DNA of 37,873 nt from Anaeroplasmataceae bacterium (GTDB lineage: Bacteria > Bacillota_I > Bacilli_A > Acholeplasmatales > Anaeroplasmataceae). This document shows, in pieces, positions 1-7,948 of the stretch. Below the pieces are notes generated by a model. It ran no database searches. It saw only the letters and a program-made list of their open reading frames with translations, and was not told the origin of the DNA. How positions within the stretch are numbered: the first letter of the stretch is position 1; every line of letters begins with the position of its first letter. Location: NCBI GenBank assembly GCA_029057785.1, contig JAIDZC010000001.1, forward strand, positions 1 to 37,873. Direction: 5' to 3'. The position numbers were made by a program, and so were the translations under genes.

Positions 1-64
1 CAACTCCTATTAGTGATACTATTGCTATTACTAGTGAACATAACATTAATTTTAAATGCTTCAT
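1..64 (-). CDS. Partial exported protein, N-terminus only
   Basis: The reverse strand opens with ATG at 64 and reads 21 codons to the window edge without a stop. The residues form a lysine start followed by a hydrophobic stretch (LMLCSLVIAIVSLIGV), as in a signal peptide or first membrane segment. A strong ribosome site, GGGAGG, lies about seven bases upstream. The rest of the gene is outside the window, so no function can be given. Confidence 0.6.
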   Translation of the reverse strand, partial: MKHLKLMLCSLVIAIVSLIGV

Positions 65-309
65 AGTATTTACCTCCCTCACTTTTTTCACTGAAATGCA
101 TGTTTGTTCTTCAACTTTTAGACCTCAGTTATTTTATGTCAAATTCTGTTTTCAAATTTAACATTTGATACCACCCTCTTTACTTCTCTTTTCTTATTAT
201 AATTTTATCATTCTGCATAATATTTTGTCAACATATATTTTGTTAAAAGGTATTGTGTAAAAATTTATTTTATGCTATATTTAAAATTGCTAATTTAGGA
301 TGTGATATA

Positions 310-648
310 ATGACGTGGGAAAAGGATATAGAGGAAAATTTTAAGGTAGGATTATTAGACTTATTGATTCTTAAACTTCTCTCTAAAGAAGATATGTATG
401 GTTATCAGTTAAAACAAGAACTTCTATCTCAAAGTAACAACTCTATTGAAATTAAAGAAGGTTCATTATATGGACCATTTTACCGTTTAGAAAATAAAGG
501 ATTTATTACTTCTAATAAAGTATTAGTTGGAGCTAAGAGGTTTAGAGTTTATTATCATCTAACGGAAAAAGGGAAGGAATATTTGGAATGTGGTAGCCAA
601 GTATTTGATAAAATATATGCTGGAGCAAATGCAATTCTCAAGGGGTGA
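310..648 (+). CDS. PadR-family transcriptional regulator
   Basis: A 112-residue winged-helix repressor. The block GLLDLLILKLLSKEDMYGYQL followed by IKEGSLYGPFYRLENKGFI and YYHLTEKGKEYL is the PadR N-terminal helix-turn-helix and wing. PadR proteins act as dimers and usually control the gene cluster they sit in. An upstream in-frame ATG at 253 exists, but AGGATGTGAT at 297-306 stands three bases before the ATG at 310 and decides the start. The gene is followed eight bases later by a one-TM HAAS-like protein, a pairing common in Bacillota, where PadR and HAAS/DUF1700 proteins form signalling pairs. The effector is unknown. Confidence 0.9.
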   Translation: MTWEKDIEENFKVGLLDLLILKLLSKEDMYGYQLKQELLSQSNNSIEIKEGSLYGPFYRLENKGFITSNKVLVGAKRFRVYYHLTEKGKEYLECGSQVFDKIYAGANAILKG

Positions 649-655
649 ACTTAAT

Positions 656-1009
656 ATGTTAAATAAAAATGATTTGAAAAATTATTATTCTCTTATCAAA
701 AAGAACTTATCTTGTTCTTTCAATATGAAGTCTGTATTTATGAAAGACTTAAATGATAGAATTAATGAATTCTTAGTGGATAACCCAAATTCAACAATTG
801 ATACTATCATTGAGAACTTTGGTACACCTGTAGAAATTGCAAAAAGTTTCGATAAAGATAATGACCATTTAATAAAGAAAGCTAAAAATAGGTTGATCAT
901 AGAAATTGTTTTATTAGCATCATTGCTTGTTTGTATTGCAATTTTCGGCATTGTCATTTATAGCATCTTAGAAAATCTTGGAGGAAACATAACAGTAACA
1001 ACAGAGTAA
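656..1009 (+). CDS. HAAS/DUF1700-like one-TM protein next to PadR
   Basis: A 117-residue protein. The N-terminal part (about residues 1-70) has the pattern of HAAS/DUF1700 or DUF6120-type domains: a short helical start, then FLVDNPNSTIDTIIENFGTPVEIAKSF, where F/L-G-P/T-P near the end of the domain is typical. Residues about 83-105 (RLIIEIVLLASLLVCIAIFGIVIYSIL) form a single membrane helix with a short outer tail. It starts eight bases after padR with AGGGG/GGTG before ATG 656, so the two are probably co-transcribed. I infer that it works with the PadR protein to sense or export something at the membrane; the exact role is not known. Confidence 0.7.
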   Translation: MLNKNDLKNYYSLIKKNLSCSFNMKSVFMKDLNDRINEFLVDNPNSTIDTIIENFGTPVEIAKSFDKDNDHLIKKAKNRLIIEIVLLASLLVCIAIFGIVIYSILENLGGNITVTTE

Positions 1010-1026
1010 AAAAGGGGGAAATAAAA

Positions 1027-1527
1027 ATGAAGAAAATTATATGTGTTGTATGTTTACTATTTGTACTTTTGATTTCAACAAATCAAAAAGTTTCTGCAAG
1101 TGAAAATAGTCTTTTAAATGATTTTAAATTAATCACAAAGGAAACAGAACATTTTGAAGATGGTAGTTACATTATTTATGAAACTTATGAACAAATAAAT
1201 GATGTAGTTCTTCTTTCTACTTCTTATAGTAAGACTGGAAAAAGAACCGTAACAAAAACTGGAAGTGATGGGAAAGTGTTATGGACTTACATTCTTTCAG
1301 CTGAATACTGGATTGAGGAAGGTATTTCTGTATCATGCACTAAAGCAGATTATTCTACTACTATCAATAATTCTTCTTGGAGTTTTAATGATGGATCTGC
1401 TAGTTATAGTGGAAACACAGCTTATGGAAAAGGAAAATTCACATATAAGGTCTTATGGATTTTTCCTACTCAAGATGTTAATATAGATATAAAACTTTCT
1501 TGCGATAGCTATGGTAATCTATCTTAA
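1027..1527 (+). CDS. Small secreted protein of unknown function
   Basis: A 166-residue protein with a clear Sec signal peptide (MKKIICVVCLLFVLLIS, likely cleavage after KVSA-S). The mature part is rich in Ser, Thr, Tyr and Gly and looks like a beta-sheet domain (EDGSYIIYETYEQINDVVLLSTSYSKTG and later repeating short strands). No enzyme motif is visible. It follows the HAAS-like gene by 17 bases with AAGGGGGA as ribosome site, so it completes a PadR-HAAS-secreted operon. It resembles small secreted DUF6147-type proteins found in similar settings, but this is from memory and is weak. It could be a bacteriocin-like or surface protein. Confidence 0.6.
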   Translation: MKKIICVVCLLFVLLISTNQKVSASENSLLNDFKLITKETEHFEDGSYIIYETYEQINDVVLLSTSYSKTGKRTVTKTGSDGKVLWTYILSAEYWIEEGISVSCTKADYSTTINNSSWSFNDGSASYSGNTAYGKGKFTYKVLWIFPTQDVNIDIKLSCDSYGNLS

Positions 1528-1570
1528 TTAGTATCAAACCACATTTGATTTTAAAAATTGAAAAAAGCAA

Positions 1571-1598
1571 AAAATGAGAGGATTCTTCCTCTCATTTT
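1571..1598. terminator. Bidirectional terminator hairpin
   Basis: A perfect 12-bp stem (AAAATGAGAGGA with TCCTCTCATTTT) around a 4-base loop. It lies between two convergent genes. The A-run before it and T-run after it suit termination from both sides. Confidence 0.85.
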
Positions 1599-1626
1599 AA
1601 TTTGTATTGATTTTTATTAGAACTTG

Positions 1627-2574
1627 CTAGTTTATTGATGATTCTGATGTTTCTTCATCCTGCAATTCTGTAATAATTTCTACCAACCACGTTTTATGCT
1701 TATATGAAATAATTCCATCTGGTATCTTTTGTAAATTGGCAATGAATTTTGAAAAGTTATTTTCTTTATATTTTTCTTTAACGAATTCCGAAATTTCATT
1801 ATCAATACTATCTTGATTAAACATATCAAAATATCTTTCAATAATGGTTGCAAAAATACAATAATAATAAAAATTATCTACTAAAATCGGAATATTGAGT
1901 GAGTTAAAAATTTCATTTTGGCTTTTCTCAAATTCGTCATTAGTCATACTATACAGAATGGACTTGATTGGCGTTATATAATATCTTGAAGCTCTTTCAT
2001 TTATAATTGCTTGCTTAGCAAACGCGTGAAAATACAATCTCAAATTTTGTTCAAAAAACACTTTTCGACTTCCTTTTTTGTTTGCAGGAGCATATCTTAA
2101 ATCATAAATAGGAATACATCTTTGCTCGGATAAATAAACTGATTTAACTTGATATTTTTTTGATGACAATGTTGAAATATCTATTGCTATCCCTTGTAAT
2201 TTTACCTGCATAGAATATACTTCAACTGTATCTGGTTGGTCCATCAATGCAATTATCCTACTATTTTCTTTTGATATGCTGGTTTCTTCTCTAGGATCTA
2301 GCCCTAGTTTTCCCTTAGTAACAGCACAAGTGAAAAATACTTTTTGTTGTGCCAAATCATTTCTAAAAGCATTTAACATATTCAAAAGCAACGTTCTATT
2401 TTTGCTTTCCAAATATATTGAATCACTCATTATAATAAATGATATATCTTTATCTTCTGTTACAATGCTCACAAAAGATTTTTTTATATTTTGTATTGTC
2501 TTAGTATATAAATTTCGATCGGAGCATGCAAGTTGCTTTGTTCCTAGAAAATCTAAAAATGCAATATATTTCAT
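1627..2574 (-). CDS. Nucleotide-cyclase-fold (palm-domain) protein, putative defence enzyme
   Basis: A 315-residue protein. The N-terminal 100 residues match the outline of class III nucleotide cyclase/palm domains: IAFLDFLGT with Asp8 and Gly11 (first metal-binding Asp), IIMSDSIYL with Asp51 (second Asp, in place of the GD pair), and CAVTKGKL with Gly88. Bacterial proteins of this type include Pycsar cyclases, but many related ones are uncharacterised. The ATG at 2574 is chosen over a GTG at 2586 because AAAGGTG precedes it at normal spacing. It lies just downstream of an unknown 324-residue gene and ends at a shared terminator. Cyclase activity is an inference; the C-terminal two thirds show no motif I know. 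Confidence 0.55.
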   Translation of the reverse strand: MKYIAFLDFLGTKQLACSDRNLYTKTIQNIKKSFVSIVTEDKDISFIIMSDSIYLESKNRTLLLNMLNAFRNDLAQQKVFFTCAVTKGKLGLDPREETSISKENSRIIALMDQPDTVEVYSMQVKLQGIAIDISTLSSKKYQVKSVYLSEQRCIPIYDLRYAPANKKGSRKVFFEQNLRLYFHAFAKQAIINERASRYYITPIKSILYSMTNDEFEKSQNEIFNSLNIPILVDNFYYYCIFATIIERYFDMFNQDSIDNEISEFVKEKYKENNFSKFIANLQKIPDGIISYKHKTWLVEIITELQDEETSESSIN

Positions 2575-2596
2575 TTTGTATTTCACCTTTCAACCA

Positions 2597-3571
2597 CTAT
2601 TTTAATTCATAAATAGAAATAAAATCTGTCAACTGGAGAAGGTGATGAATCTTTTTACCAGATACAACACATATTTTTCCATAACCATATTGTTTCAAGC
2701 CCATAAGTTGTCTTAGTTCTTCTCTCTTTGACTTTTTATGCGGTCTTCTTTCAATTCTTATTAAGTAATTCTTTGGCCCTCGATAGTTTTTCATTATCTC
2801 TGCAACTAATTTTCTCTCACTTATTTGATGACGTTTTTCATGGTTTTCCATTACATTACGTGCAATTATTACAGCCTTTGCATAAGAAATGCTTGATTTC
2901 TGTAGAGATGTAGGCTCAGAGATAGGTGTGTCAATAACAAGCTTATCTTTGGAATAAAAGTAATTGTTTTCTCTCAAACATGTGACAAATTTTGCCCACA
3001 ACTTAACATAAGACTCAAAATCAAATCCATTTTCCAAAATAAAATAGCATAGAAAATTAACATAAGTTTGGTCTTTAGAAACTTTATAACCTTCATTTAC
3101 AAGAAAATCTTTTTTAATCAAATTGAATTCTCGTTTTTGTGAAGTTGTTTTAAAATTAGCATTTAAGCAATAATAATAAAACATAACAATATCAAAATAT
3201 ATTGCTTTTATATAACTCAATCCTTGTTCATATGTTTTTATTATTATAGTCCAATCATACTCTGTAGAAGCACTTCCTTTGGTTTTTATTAAAACATAGT
3301 GTGATAAGTCCTCTTTCTTATAGCCCTCAAGACTAAAATTGCCATCTTCTGTAACCACTATTCTAACTTCTTCTTTTGAACTTTGACCTTCTATTTCTGT
3401 ATGTTTTTTTACATCGAAATCTACGTTTGGAAGTTGTCCTAATATTTTGCTTAGTTGTCTTTTATCAGCAGTATAAAAAAAGGTTTTTGATGCTTCTTCA
3501 TAAATACTATCAATGATTGTACCTCCATTACAGCAATTAACGGCAACTGTCCTTCTATGAATCGTTTTCAT
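2597..3571 (-). CDS. Unknown protein paired with cyclase-fold gene
   Basis: A 324-residue soluble protein that I do not recognise. No signal peptide or membrane helix is evident. It has a mixed N-terminal part (residues 1-110), an aromatic-rich central helical part (AIYFDIVMFYYYCLNANF) and a very basic C-terminal section (RGPKNYLIRIERRPHKKSKREELRQL) that could bind nucleic acid. It starts at ATG 3571 with AGGGAG upstream and ends 22 bases before the start of the cyclase-fold gene, so the two form an operon. If that gene makes a nucleotide signal, this protein is the natural candidate sensor or effector, but no known effector domain is visible. Confidence 0.5.
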   Translation of the reverse strand: MKTIHRRTVAVNCCNGGTIIDSIYEEASKTFFYTADKRQLSKILGQLPNVDFDVKKHTEIEGQSSKEEVRIVVTEDGNFSLEGYKKEDLSHYVLIKTKGSASTEYDWTIIIKTYEQGLSYIKAIYFDIVMFYYYCLNANFKTTSQKREFNLIKKDFLVNEGYKVSKDQTYVNFLCYFILENGFDFESYVKLWAKFVTCLRENNYFYSKDKLVIDTPISEPTSLQKSSISYAKAVIIARNVMENHEKRHQISERKLVAEIMKNYRGPKNYLIRIERRPHKKSKREELRQLMGLKQYGYGKICVVSGKKIHHLLQLTDFISIYELK

Positions 3572-3763
3572 TATGTGACACTCCCTTTCTCAAATTTATA
3601 CACTACAAGCACAAAAAAACTACGACCATATAACTATTTTTTTTACATAATACGACTTAATACAAGGTTATTATATGGCTTCTTATTTATCAATGCAAGA
3701 AAAAAATAAATAAAAACGTTTTACATCGTTCAAACTGTAAATCTCAGAGAAAACATTAAAATC

Positions 3764-3816
3764 TAAAATAAAAAACTATAAATGCCTTTTAGTAGTTTAA
3801 AAACACATTTATAGTT
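3764..3816 (-). terminator. Terminator after the DprA/PRTase operon
   Basis: An 11-bp stem (AACTATAAATG at 3774-3784 with CATTTATAGTT at 3806-3816) and a 21-base loop. Read on the minus strand it is followed by TTTTTATTTT. It lies 33 bases after the PRTase stop. The long loop lowers confidence. Confidence 0.55.
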
Positions 3817-3848
3817 GCATAAGTTATATTCTTCGTTTTTGAGTTTCA

Positions 3849-4976
3849 TTAATCCTTCCAATCATTCAGATGAATCATACCATAAATAAAATAATATATT
3901 TTAAACAAATATATTTTAGCTCCAAATTTTTCATTGCATTCAGGATTCTTACAAACTAAAAAAGGGTCACCATTTGCATTTCTATATCGTATTTGAACGA
4001 GAGATTTACATTTCGGACATGGTATTTCATTTGCTTCTAAATATGACTGATAAGTTTGAGCCAAAGAAAGAACTGTCACTTTTTCTGCTCCATTAGCATA
4101 CAAAACTTTAACAACTTCATTTAGAGATGTTCCAGTTGTTATAACATCATCTACAAAAAGTATCTTTTTTCCTCTTACATCAATACCTTCGACAACACTT
4201 ATAGAGCCTTCCATTTCTTTTTCACGTTCTACCTGATTCTTTTGTTTTAATGAATCAACTTCTCTATTTAATTTTAATATATTGTTTGGTATTGCTTTCT
4301 TAAATCTATCAAATTGATCCTTCTTTGCTGGAATATAACAAAAATAATCATATGTAGTAGAGGATCTTTCCAAAAAATACTCAAGTGAATTTTTAATAAA
4401 ATTTGATAAAACATCCAATTGGTGCTGCGTTTTACTATACTTCATTTCTATCTTACTTGATAAAAAGTCCATATTATCAGCACGCTTATGACGTCCATAA
4501 AATCTCCCTAAAGAATAAACTGAAATAACATCTTCAGTTTCTTCATCAAATTCATCTCCTAATGAAATTCGAGAATATATAGCAGTAGTATTTTTCTTAG
4601 ATAATGTAAAATCGTTAGTAAAAGCATACTTTTCAGAAAAAAGAGTATAAATATTACCTTGAATGAAATCATCTACTGTCTTAGCTTTTGCATCAACAGA
4701 ACCTTCATTGTTCTTTTGCCACCACTTTAGGTTATGATCTATTTGTATCAATGTCGGATACCATTGCTTTCCATCACTATCTACAATAAAATAATTTCTA
4801 CTTGATCTTGAAACATAAATAGTATCAAATCGAGTCCCCTGTACATTTTCAAAACCAAAAGTAAAAAAATCATCTATTTTAGAATCTATGAAATCACAAT
4901 TTTTAAAAGAAGACTTGATTTTATTATTTTCCTCTTCTGTGATAGTATTTTCATCAATAATTATTTGTATTTTCAT
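3849..4976 (-). CDS. Phosphoribosyltransferase-domain protein, ShosT-like
   Basis: A 375-residue protein. Residues 270-300 carry the type I PRTase PRPP-binding loop, VDDVITTGTS (275-284), after a hydrophobic beta strand. Next comes a four-cysteine zinc ribbon: C320-x2-C323 and C342-x4-C347. The N-terminal 250 residues are not recognisable and contain a basic coiled stretch at about 230-257. It begins three bases after the DprA-like gene. A PRTase gene paired with a DprA-like gene is the layout of the ShosTA toxin-antitoxin defence module, in which the PRTase protein is the toxin. I infer the same role here. A competence ComF-like origin is possible for the zinc/PRTase combination, though the size and order differ. 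Confidence 0.75.
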   Translation of the reverse strand: MKIQIIIDENTITEEENNKIKSSFKNCDFIDSKIDDFFTFGFENVQGTRFDTIYVSRSSRNYFIVDSDGKQWYPTLIQIDHNLKWWQKNNEGSVDAKAKTVDDFIQGNIYTLFSEKYAFTNDFTLSKKNTTAIYSRISLGDEFDEETEDVISVYSLGRFYGRHKRADNMDFLSSKIEMKYSKTQHQLDVLSNFIKNSLEYFLERSSTTYDYFCYIPAKKDQFDRFKKAIPNNILKLNREVDSLKQKNQVEREKEMEGSISVVEGIDVRGKKILFVDDVITTGTSLNEVVKVLYANGAEKVTVLSLAQTYQSYLEANEIPCPKCKSLVQIRYRNANGDPFLVCKNPECNEKFGAKIYLFKIYYFIYGMIHLNDWKD

Positions 4977-4979
4977 ATT

Positions 4980-5867
4980 CTATTCCACTCCCAATTTTTC
5001 CTTTAATAATCTTTTTAAGTCGTCAAAATGATTAAACTTATAAACATTTGTATATTCTTTTTTGAAATTATGTGGCCAACTATTATAAGGGTCATCAAAC
5101 ACTGATGCAGGAACAAACAGTGATTTTCCATTTTTAAGTGTGCTTCTTGCTTGGCTTACAGTTCCACTTGTGTCACCAGCTTGCATTACTATTGTTGAAT
5201 CTGAAATTGAACTCATTATATAATTACGCCTTAAAAAGTTCCATTTTAAAGTGGGTTCAAAATCTGCAAATTCTGTAATCAATAAACCATTTTTTTCAAT
5301 ATATTCTTGTATAACACGGTTTTCTTTCGGATAATACTTTTTTAAAGGTGTACCAATTACTGCTATAATATTTTTATAACCTGCATTAAAACAAAAGTTA
5401 TGTGTAGTCACATCTATACCTTTAGCAAGACCTGACACAATACATATATTTTTTGAAATTAAAAACTTAGTAATTCTAATGGTATCGGTTACTGCTCTTT
5501 CAGATGGATTTCTAGTACCAACTATGCTTAATGATACATTCTTTAGCAAATCAAGATTTCCTTCATAAAATAAAACGATAGGATGCTCTGTAGTATTTTT
5601 AACCTTATTTGGAAATATGTCATCTTCAATGAATATTATTTGATTCTCATACTTTTCAAAACAAGCTTCTGCTTTGCTCTTAATTTCATGAGTCAAATTT
5701 TTATATATATCTTTATCTTTATTATCTAAATCAAAAATACAATCTTCAATTCTTTTATTTAATACTTGAATATATCGCATAAAGAAAGAACGTGCTACTT
5801 CTCTTTTATATTGAAAGATTTGTAAAATAATGAAATAATTAATTATTTTATTTTTTCTATCATTCAT
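4980..5867 (-). CDS. DprA/Smf-like Rossmann protein, ShosA-like
   Basis: A 295-residue protein with the DprA core: VLFYEGNLDLL, SIVGTRNPSERA, IVSGLAKGID, IGTPLKKYYPKEN, and FLRRNYIMSS plus GDTSGTVSQARSTLKNGK. In DprA these surround the nucleotide/ssDNA-binding Rossmann pocket. There is no C-terminal winged helix of standard DprA; the N-terminal 95 residues are helical. ATG 5867 is used rather than ATG 5885, because AAAGGATGTG lies between them at proper spacing. It is the first gene of an operon with a PRTase gene, matching ShosTA, where the DprA-like partner neutralises the PRTase toxin. It is unlikely to be the housekeeping dprA, given its partner and location. Confidence 0.8.
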   Translation of the reverse strand: MNDRKNKIINYFIILQIFQYKREVARSFFMRYIQVLNKRIEDCIFDLDNKDKDIYKNLTHEIKSKAEACFEKYENQIIFIEDDIFPNKVKNTTEHPIVLFYEGNLDLLKNVSLSIVGTRNPSERAVTDTIRITKFLISKNICIVSGLAKGIDVTTHNFCFNAGYKNIIAVIGTPLKKYYPKENRVIQEYIEKNGLLITEFADFEPTLKWNFLRRNYIMSSISDSTIVMQAGDTSGTVSQARSTLKNGKSLFVPASVFDDPYNSWPHNFKKEYTNVYKFNHFDDLKRLLKEKLGVE

Positions 5868-5892
5868 AAAAACACATCCTTTCATTTTTTTT

Positions 5893-5921
5893 ATTATATC
5901 ATTTTATAACGTACATAGCAA
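5893..5921 (-). promoter_or_regulatory. Promoter of the DprA/PRTase operon
   Basis: On the minus strand, TTGCTA (5921-5916), a 17-base spacer and a perfect TATAAT (5898-5893) lie 26 bases before the start codon. Confidence 0.65.
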
Positions 5922-6052
5922 ACAATTATATTTATTATCAAACTTATAAAACAAGTTTCTTTTTAGATAGTACTATAAACATAACCAATTTACAAAAAAA
6001 TCAACTTCATTCTTCTAAAACCTAAAAATTCCATATGATACATTTAGTTCAA

Positions 6053-7264
6053 TCAAAAAGATATATTTTTCACTTCTTTGAGAAAAAGCAAATACTCATC
6101 AAAATAATAAAATAAACTATGTGCATAATTCACCATATTATCATATGTTGGTGCTGGTAGAACAGGTAAAATCGTATTAAAAGAAAAATAGGAACTCAAA
6201 TTATTAAAAGAAAAAACATATCCTCTACTTTTTGCACTTGGTCCATTGCCTTTTTTTAAAATACCTAATTCTGAATTACCAAAAACAAAACTATTAAAAT
6301 AACCTATATTTAATGAATCTGACACCTTTATTTTTTTTATAATATTTCCATATTTTTTCCTTGACACAAAATCTAAAATAGGAATAGCTAAATTGGCTGA
6401 TGTAAGATTTCCTTTCTGAATTCTTGTACTTCTATATGCAATACCAATACATTTACTATTAAGATACTGCATAAGTAATTGTGGAAATAAATATTCCACC
6501 TTAAATTTTCTATTACTATTATTATCATAAACAACTGAGCAAGCAATAACCAAAGGTATCACTCTTAATGTTTTTATTGTCGAAAGAATTTGCTTGTCCA
6601 AGAGTTGATAAGTTTCAACATGCTCTAAAGCATCATAAAACAATTCAATATAATAAGATAAATCTATTATATTCTCATTTAATAATTCTTTTAAATCAAA
6701 ATTTGAAATTGTCAATTGATCTAATGATGGATTCCTTAACTCATTCCATAAAATATACGAATTTTGAGAAAGATACAATCCTGGCACTCCTGGAATACTA
6801 TATCTATATGTATCAACATTTTCTCGCATATTTAATGGGATATGAAGCATTTCTTCAGCAGGTAATTCCTTATGTGGTTCTACTATTCTGCCTCTAACTA
6901 AATACAGTTCATCTAACTCTTCTTCAAAATCAACATACATACTATTCCCTTTAAATGCATAAGCCTTTTTTATAGGATGGATCAGTATATCTTTATTATC
7001 TTTTATTATTTTATGCACTATTTCAATTGATTTTTGTTGTCTCCCTTTTAAATAGTAATTAAAAGCATTTCCAATTAATTTTTGCTGATTTTTCAACTTT
7101 TTTAAAGAAGCTGTAAACTCTTTTTTAAATTTACTTAAGCTAGACATACTAGTTAACAGATTTAGTTGATTATAATAGTAGTCAACTTTTTTATTAAATG
7201 CTTTTAAATATTCATCTGTCTGTGTAATATGTAGTGGTAAGCTAAAATCATTCCAGTTTTTCAT
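6053..7264 (-). CDS. RES-domain protein, probable NAD-degrading effector
   Basis: A 403-residue protein. Residues 118-290 fit the RES fold: LYLVRGR (Arg124/Arg126), TYRYSIPGVPGLYLSQNS, ILWNELR (Glu175) and GIAYRST (Ser279), giving the Arg-Glu-Ser triad that names the family. Known RES toxins degrade NAD+ and arrest growth. The N-terminal 115 residues are a helical extension not present in short RES toxins, and residues 290-403 form an extra C-terminal part. The start is ATG 7264, as AAGGAG precedes it by about eight bases; a GTG at 7273 is too close. It is third in an operon with a HEPN-like and a nucleotidyltransferase gene, so I infer it is the killing effector of a defence system. Confidence 0.75.
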   Translation of the reverse strand: MKNWNDFSLPLHITQTDEYLKAFNKKVDYYYNQLNLLTSMSSLSKFKKEFTASLKKLKNQQKLIGNAFNYYLKGRQQKSIEIVHKIIKDNKDILIHPIKKAYAFKGNSMYVDFEEELDELYLVRGRIVEPHKELPAEEMLHIPLNMRENVDTYRYSIPGVPGLYLSQNSYILWNELRNPSLDQLTISNFDLKELLNENIIDLSYYIELFYDALEHVETYQLLDKQILSTIKTLRVIPLVIACSVVYDNNSNRKFKVEYLFPQLLMQYLNSKCIGIAYRSTRIQKGNLTSANLAIPILDFVSRKKYGNIIKKIKVSDSLNIGYFNSFVFGNSELGILKKGNGPSAKSRGYVFSFNNLSSYFSFNTILPVLPAPTYDNMVNYAHSLFYYFDEYLLFLKEVKNISF

Positions 7265-7282
7265 ATGTTTCACTCCTTCTTT

Positions 7283-7948
7283 TTAATTTGATTTTTTTTG
7301 CAAAACTTCATTGACTGCCTCAACTAATAAAGAAAATGAATGAGGTCTATCATCTTTGCGAAGACTTTGGACCGCTTCTTTCTTTGATTTATAAATCTTC
7401 CTTAAAAGATTCCATTTCTTTGAAGAATTAATTTTTTTATATTTATTATTAAAATTTTTACTATTTGACAAGGGGATATAATGATAATCTTCCTCACCTT
7501 TGCCTTTTTTTTCATTTTTTAAAATAGTATATTCATTATTTGAATTATATCTTAATATGGCAATATCATATGAATAAATGATTTGTCCATTAAAATCTAA
7601 TTTTTTTGTTGTTAAAACATGAGTAGAGTCTTCACAATTTGATAAATCTAATCCAAGTTCTTCAAATGCTTTATCAAAATATTCTTTAAATTTCAATTTT
7701 GTTTCTTGGGCTTTTTTCCTGTATTCAGAAGGCATTTTATTAAATCTTAACTGATAGTCTAAATCAAATCCTTCATTTCCAACTAAAATCAAGTTTCTTT
7801 TAGCACTTCCAACTAAAAAAACATCAAATATCCATTGGTTTTTTCCAAAGTCTCTCCTTATATACTCTCGTACTTTCTTTAAAATTTTATTTTCAAATAT
7901 ATCTCTAGCTTCACGCTTTGTTGGATCTTTTTTTGCTATATATTTCAT
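7283..7948 (-). CDS. Nucleotidyltransferase (pol-beta/MNT-CD-NTase fold)
   Basis: A 221-residue protein with the pol-beta-type active site: FLVGSAKRN (Gly47-Ser48), FDLDYQL (Asp62 and Asp64) and YSYDIAIL (third Asp, 128). All three metal-binding acids are present, so it should be active. It is longer than minimal MNT antitoxins and shorter than most CD-NTases of CBASS. Its ATG overlaps the stop of the upstream HEPN-like gene by one base, and the RES gene follows after 18 bases, so translation is coupled. It may add nucleotides to the HEPN or RES protein, as MntA does to HepT, or make a nucleotide signal. The choice cannot be made from sequence. Confidence 0.8.
   Translation of the reverse strand: MKYIAKKDPTKREARDIFENKILKKVREYIRRDFGKNQWIFDVFLVGSAKRNLILVGNEGFDLDYQLRFNKMPSEYRKKAQETKLKFKEYFDKAFEELGLDLSNCEDSTHVLTTKKLDFNGQIIYSYDIAILRYNSNNEYTILKNEKKGKGEEDYHYIPLSNSKNFNNKYKKINSSKKWNLLRKIYKSKKEAVQSLRKDDRPHSFSLLVEAVNEVLQKKSN

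Noticed and set aside
685-957. Minus-strand frame opposite the HAAS-like gene
   Set aside because: No ribosome site or promoter, and the opposite strand codes for a coherent one-TM protein in an operon.
1627-3571. Firm call of a Pycsar system
   Set aside because: The cyclase-like motifs are only partial, and the partner has neither TM helices nor a TIR domain.
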